A DNA stretch of 14,869 nt, taken from Phaeocystidibacter sp965659415 (GTDB taxonomy: Bacteria; Bacteroidota; Bacteroidia; Flavobacteriales; Schleiferiaceae). The stretch spans positions 1-14,869 of the forward strand of contig CBFHVA010000021.1 in NCBI GenBank assembly GCA_965659415.1, read 5' to 3'. Made by a program: the position numbers and the translations under genes. Below, piece after piece: positions 13,714 through 14,869 of this stretch; position 1 is the stretch's first letter; every line of letters begins with the position of its first letter. The notes under the pieces are model-generated. The model was not told the DNA's origin. It did no database searches and saw only the letters and a program-made list of their open reading frames with translations.

Positions 13714-14229
13714 ATGGCATTGCAGGAAAACAAAGCAGAACCGAAAGCGAAGGCTCCCGAGCCCAAAGCGGCGGAGAAGTCTGAGCCGAAGGCGGTGGAA
13801 AAAACTGAGCCGACGGTGGTGGAGAAGTCCGAGCCCAAGGCCAAGGACGGCTTGTCGGCGACGGACGGGATCACCAACAGCTCGTTGCAGGATACCAACA
13901 ACGCGGCCGCCACTCAGGACACGCTCGACAGCTCGTCAGGTGGCGGCTACGGGATGTACATTTTCCTGGGGCTGATGATTGCGCTCTTCGGGTTTTTCTG
14001 GCAGCGAGGTTATCTGCAGGCGTTCCGCAAGTATTTAATGGAAACCCGCGAGCAACTTCGCAAGGCGACTTGGCCGACGCGCGAGGAGCTTTACCAGCAC
14101 ACGGTGGTGGTGTTGTTGTCCACGTTCATGATGGGTGTGTTCACTATTATAGCGGATCAGACCGCAGCATTGTTGGTTTGGGATCTGTTACTACAGGTGC
14201 CGACCAGTATTTTTGGCAAACTATTCTGA
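13714..14229 (+). CDS. secE: Preprotein translocase subunit SecE with N-terminal extension
   Basis: This 171-residue membrane protein is the SecE component of the SecYEG channel. The signature region is at about 107-148: YLMETREQLRKATWPTREEL, then a hydrophobic helix (VVVLLSTFMMGVFTIIA). A second membrane helix precedes it (about 79-96). The first ~78 residues are a Lys/Glu/Pro/Ala-rich hydrophilic tail with three imperfect octads (AAEKSEPK, AVEKTEPT, VVEKSEPK). Most single-helix SecE proteins are 60-70 residues, so this is an extended form. It starts 29 bases after the tRNA and is followed at once by nusG, the standard secE-nusG-rplK order. Codon choice is G+C-rich, unlike genes to the left, and the protein style suggests Verrucomicrobiota. 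Confidence 0.93.
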   Translation: MALQENKAEPKAKAPEPKAAEKSEPKAVEKTEPTVVEKSEPKAKDGLSATDGITNSSLQDTNNAAATQDTLDSSSGGGYGMYIFLGLMIALFGFFWQRGYLQAFRKYLMETREQLRKATWPTREELYQHTVVVLLSTFMMGVFTIIADQTAALLVWDLLLQVPTSIFGKLF

Positions 14230-14251
14230 GACGGCATTTAAGGGAATCGAG

Positions 14252-14803
14252 ATGATGAACAGCGAATGGTACGTGTTGCAGACGCTTTCGGGCCAGGAAC
14301 AAAAGGTCAAGGAAAGCCTTGAGAAGCGCATCCCCGTGGAGGAGATGGGCGAGTACATTAATGAAGTGCTCGTGCCGATGGAGAAGGTGGTGGAAGTTCG
14401 CGGTGGAAAGAAAAAGGTTTCCGACCGCAAACTTTTTCCCGGCTACGTTTTTGTGGACATGGTGTTGTACGATGAGGAAAAGCGGATTATAGAGAAGCCG
14501 TGGTACTTCATTCGCAACACTCAAGGCATCACCAAGTTTGTTGGTGGCGACCGGCCGGTGGCGACTCCGAAGAAGGAGATCGACGACATCAAGGTGCGCA
14601 TTGACGAGAGCGAGGACACGGAACGCCCGCGCGTGGAGTTTGAGATTAACGAGACGGTGAAGATCAACGACGGCCCGTTCCTGAACTACAACGGCGTGAT
14701 CGAGGAGGCTGACCCGGATCGCGGCAAGCTGAAAGTGACCATCAACATTTTCGGCCGTAACACGCCGGTGGAGCTGGAATACTGGCAGGTCGAGAAGGCA
14801 TAA
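14252..14803 (+). CDS. nusG: Transcription termination/antitermination factor NusG
   Basis: NusG binds RNA polymerase, suppresses pausing and couples transcription to Rho or the ribosome. I start at ATG 14252 (183 residues), not at the in-frame ATG 14213 inside secE. An AAGGGA ribosome site lies at 14240-14245, and MMNSEWYVLQTLSGQEQKVK is a normal NusG beginning; ATG 14255 is equally possible. The NGN domain spans about 5-100, with LFPGYVFVDM and WYFIRNTQGITKFVGG. The KOW domain is about 130-183, with ETVKINDGPFLNYNGVIEE and ending PVELEYWQVEKA. The gene is complete. It follows secE by 22 bases and precedes rplK. Its G+C-rich codon use matches secE and differs from the Bacteroidota genes to the left. 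Confidence 0.96.
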   Translation: MMNSEWYVLQTLSGQEQKVKESLEKRIPVEEMGEYINEVLVPMEKVVEVRGGKKKVSDRKLFPGYVFVDMVLYDEEKRIIEKPWYFIRNTQGITKFVGGDRPVATPKKEIDDIKVRIDESEDTERPRVEFEINETVKINDGPFLNYNGVIEEADPDRGKLKVTINIFGRNTPVELEYWQVEKA

Positions 14804-14823
14804 CTTTAAACAGAATGTAAATC

Positions 14824-14869
14824 ATTGCGGAAAAAGAAGTTGTCAGCGAAATCAAACTGCAGGTCGATG
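14824..14869 (+). CDS. rplK: Ribosomal protein L11, N-terminal fragment with apparent ATT start
   Basis: The last 46 bases read ATT-GCG-GAA-AAA-GAA and continue as AEKEVVSEIKLQVD, the conserved L11 N-terminus; the gene is cut by the window end. Position after nusG is the standard order. No ATG, GTG or TTG is available: the frame has TAA at 14818-14820, and then only ATC and ATT precede the conserved residues. A single G for the last T would give the normal ATGGCG. So this is either a rare ATT initiation codon or a base error near a contig end. No strong Shine-Dalgarno sequence is visible. Confidence 0.8.
   Translation, partial: MAEKEVVSEIKLQVD

Noticed and set aside
13684..14869. Integrated mobile element using the tRNA 3' end as attachment site
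   Set aside because: The DNA after the tRNA is the conserved secE-nusG-rplK housekeeping cluster with no integrase or second attachment site. A chimeric assembly explains it better.

Overview
Most of this window (about 1-13,650) looks like chromosome from a member of the Bacteroidota, probably Flavobacteriales. Several transcription units begin with the Bacteroidota promoter signature TTG-N17-20-TAnnTTTG. The first tRNA has no encoded CCA. Gene content also fits: a 7TM-HD phosphohydrolase, monomeric NADP isocitrate dehydrogenase, a cytoplasmic SH3/NlpC-P60 protein and a 57-residue Lacal_2735-type protein. The last ~1.2 kb (about 13,660-14,869) is different. It carries secE, nusG and the start of rplK, is visibly richer in G+C at third positions, and resembles Verrucomicrobiota/Opitutae. 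The change happens inside a tRNA-Ser gene whose acceptor stem contains an A-C mismatch and whose 3' end, unlike the other tRNA, encodes CCA. I read this as a probable chimeric assembly join rather than a natural gene order.

Layout. 1-350: a TTTAGCC heptamer array, then a dispersed repeat and a promoter. 351-2411: 7TM-HD protein (c-di-AMP phosphodiesterase-like). 2458-2588: tRNA-Ser(GCT) with its own promoter and terminator. 2589-3123: repeat-rich intergenic DNA. 3124-3516: broken universal stress protein gene. 3654-5870 (minus): monomeric isocitrate dehydrogenase, with a bidirectional terminator downstream. 5871-6463: intergenic DNA with REP-like hairpins. 6464-7639: acetyl-CoA acetyltransferase. 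7697-8482: SH3/NlpC-P60 peptidase. 8492-9391 (minus): exported coiled-coil protein of unknown function. 9392-9878: second copy of the composite intergenic repeat. 9879-11970: mnmH-selD selenouridine operon. About 12,040-12,151: candidate orphan small RNA with its own promoter and terminator. 12,152-12,547: more REP-like and dispersed repeats. 12548-13201 (minus): HD phosphohydrolase. 13253-13426: small Lacal_2735-like protein. 13597-13684: tRNA-Ser(TGA), suspect hybrid. 13714-14869: secE, nusG, partial rplK.

The genes are mostly housekeeping: nucleotide second-messenger turnover, TCA cycle, acyl-CoA metabolism, cell-wall hydrolysis, tRNA modification, translation and secretion. The clearest functional unit is mnmH-selD: SelD makes selenophosphate and MnmH uses it to convert 2-thiouridine to 2-selenouridine in tRNA. 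I see no defence island, CRISPR array, prophage or transposase gene. The least explained material lies between genes: a family of hairpins with core GGCTAAAGCC, a ~140-bp composite repeat present twice, a second ~100-bp repeat present twice, and the ~110-nt candidate small RNA. All calls come from reading the sequence; no database search was run.
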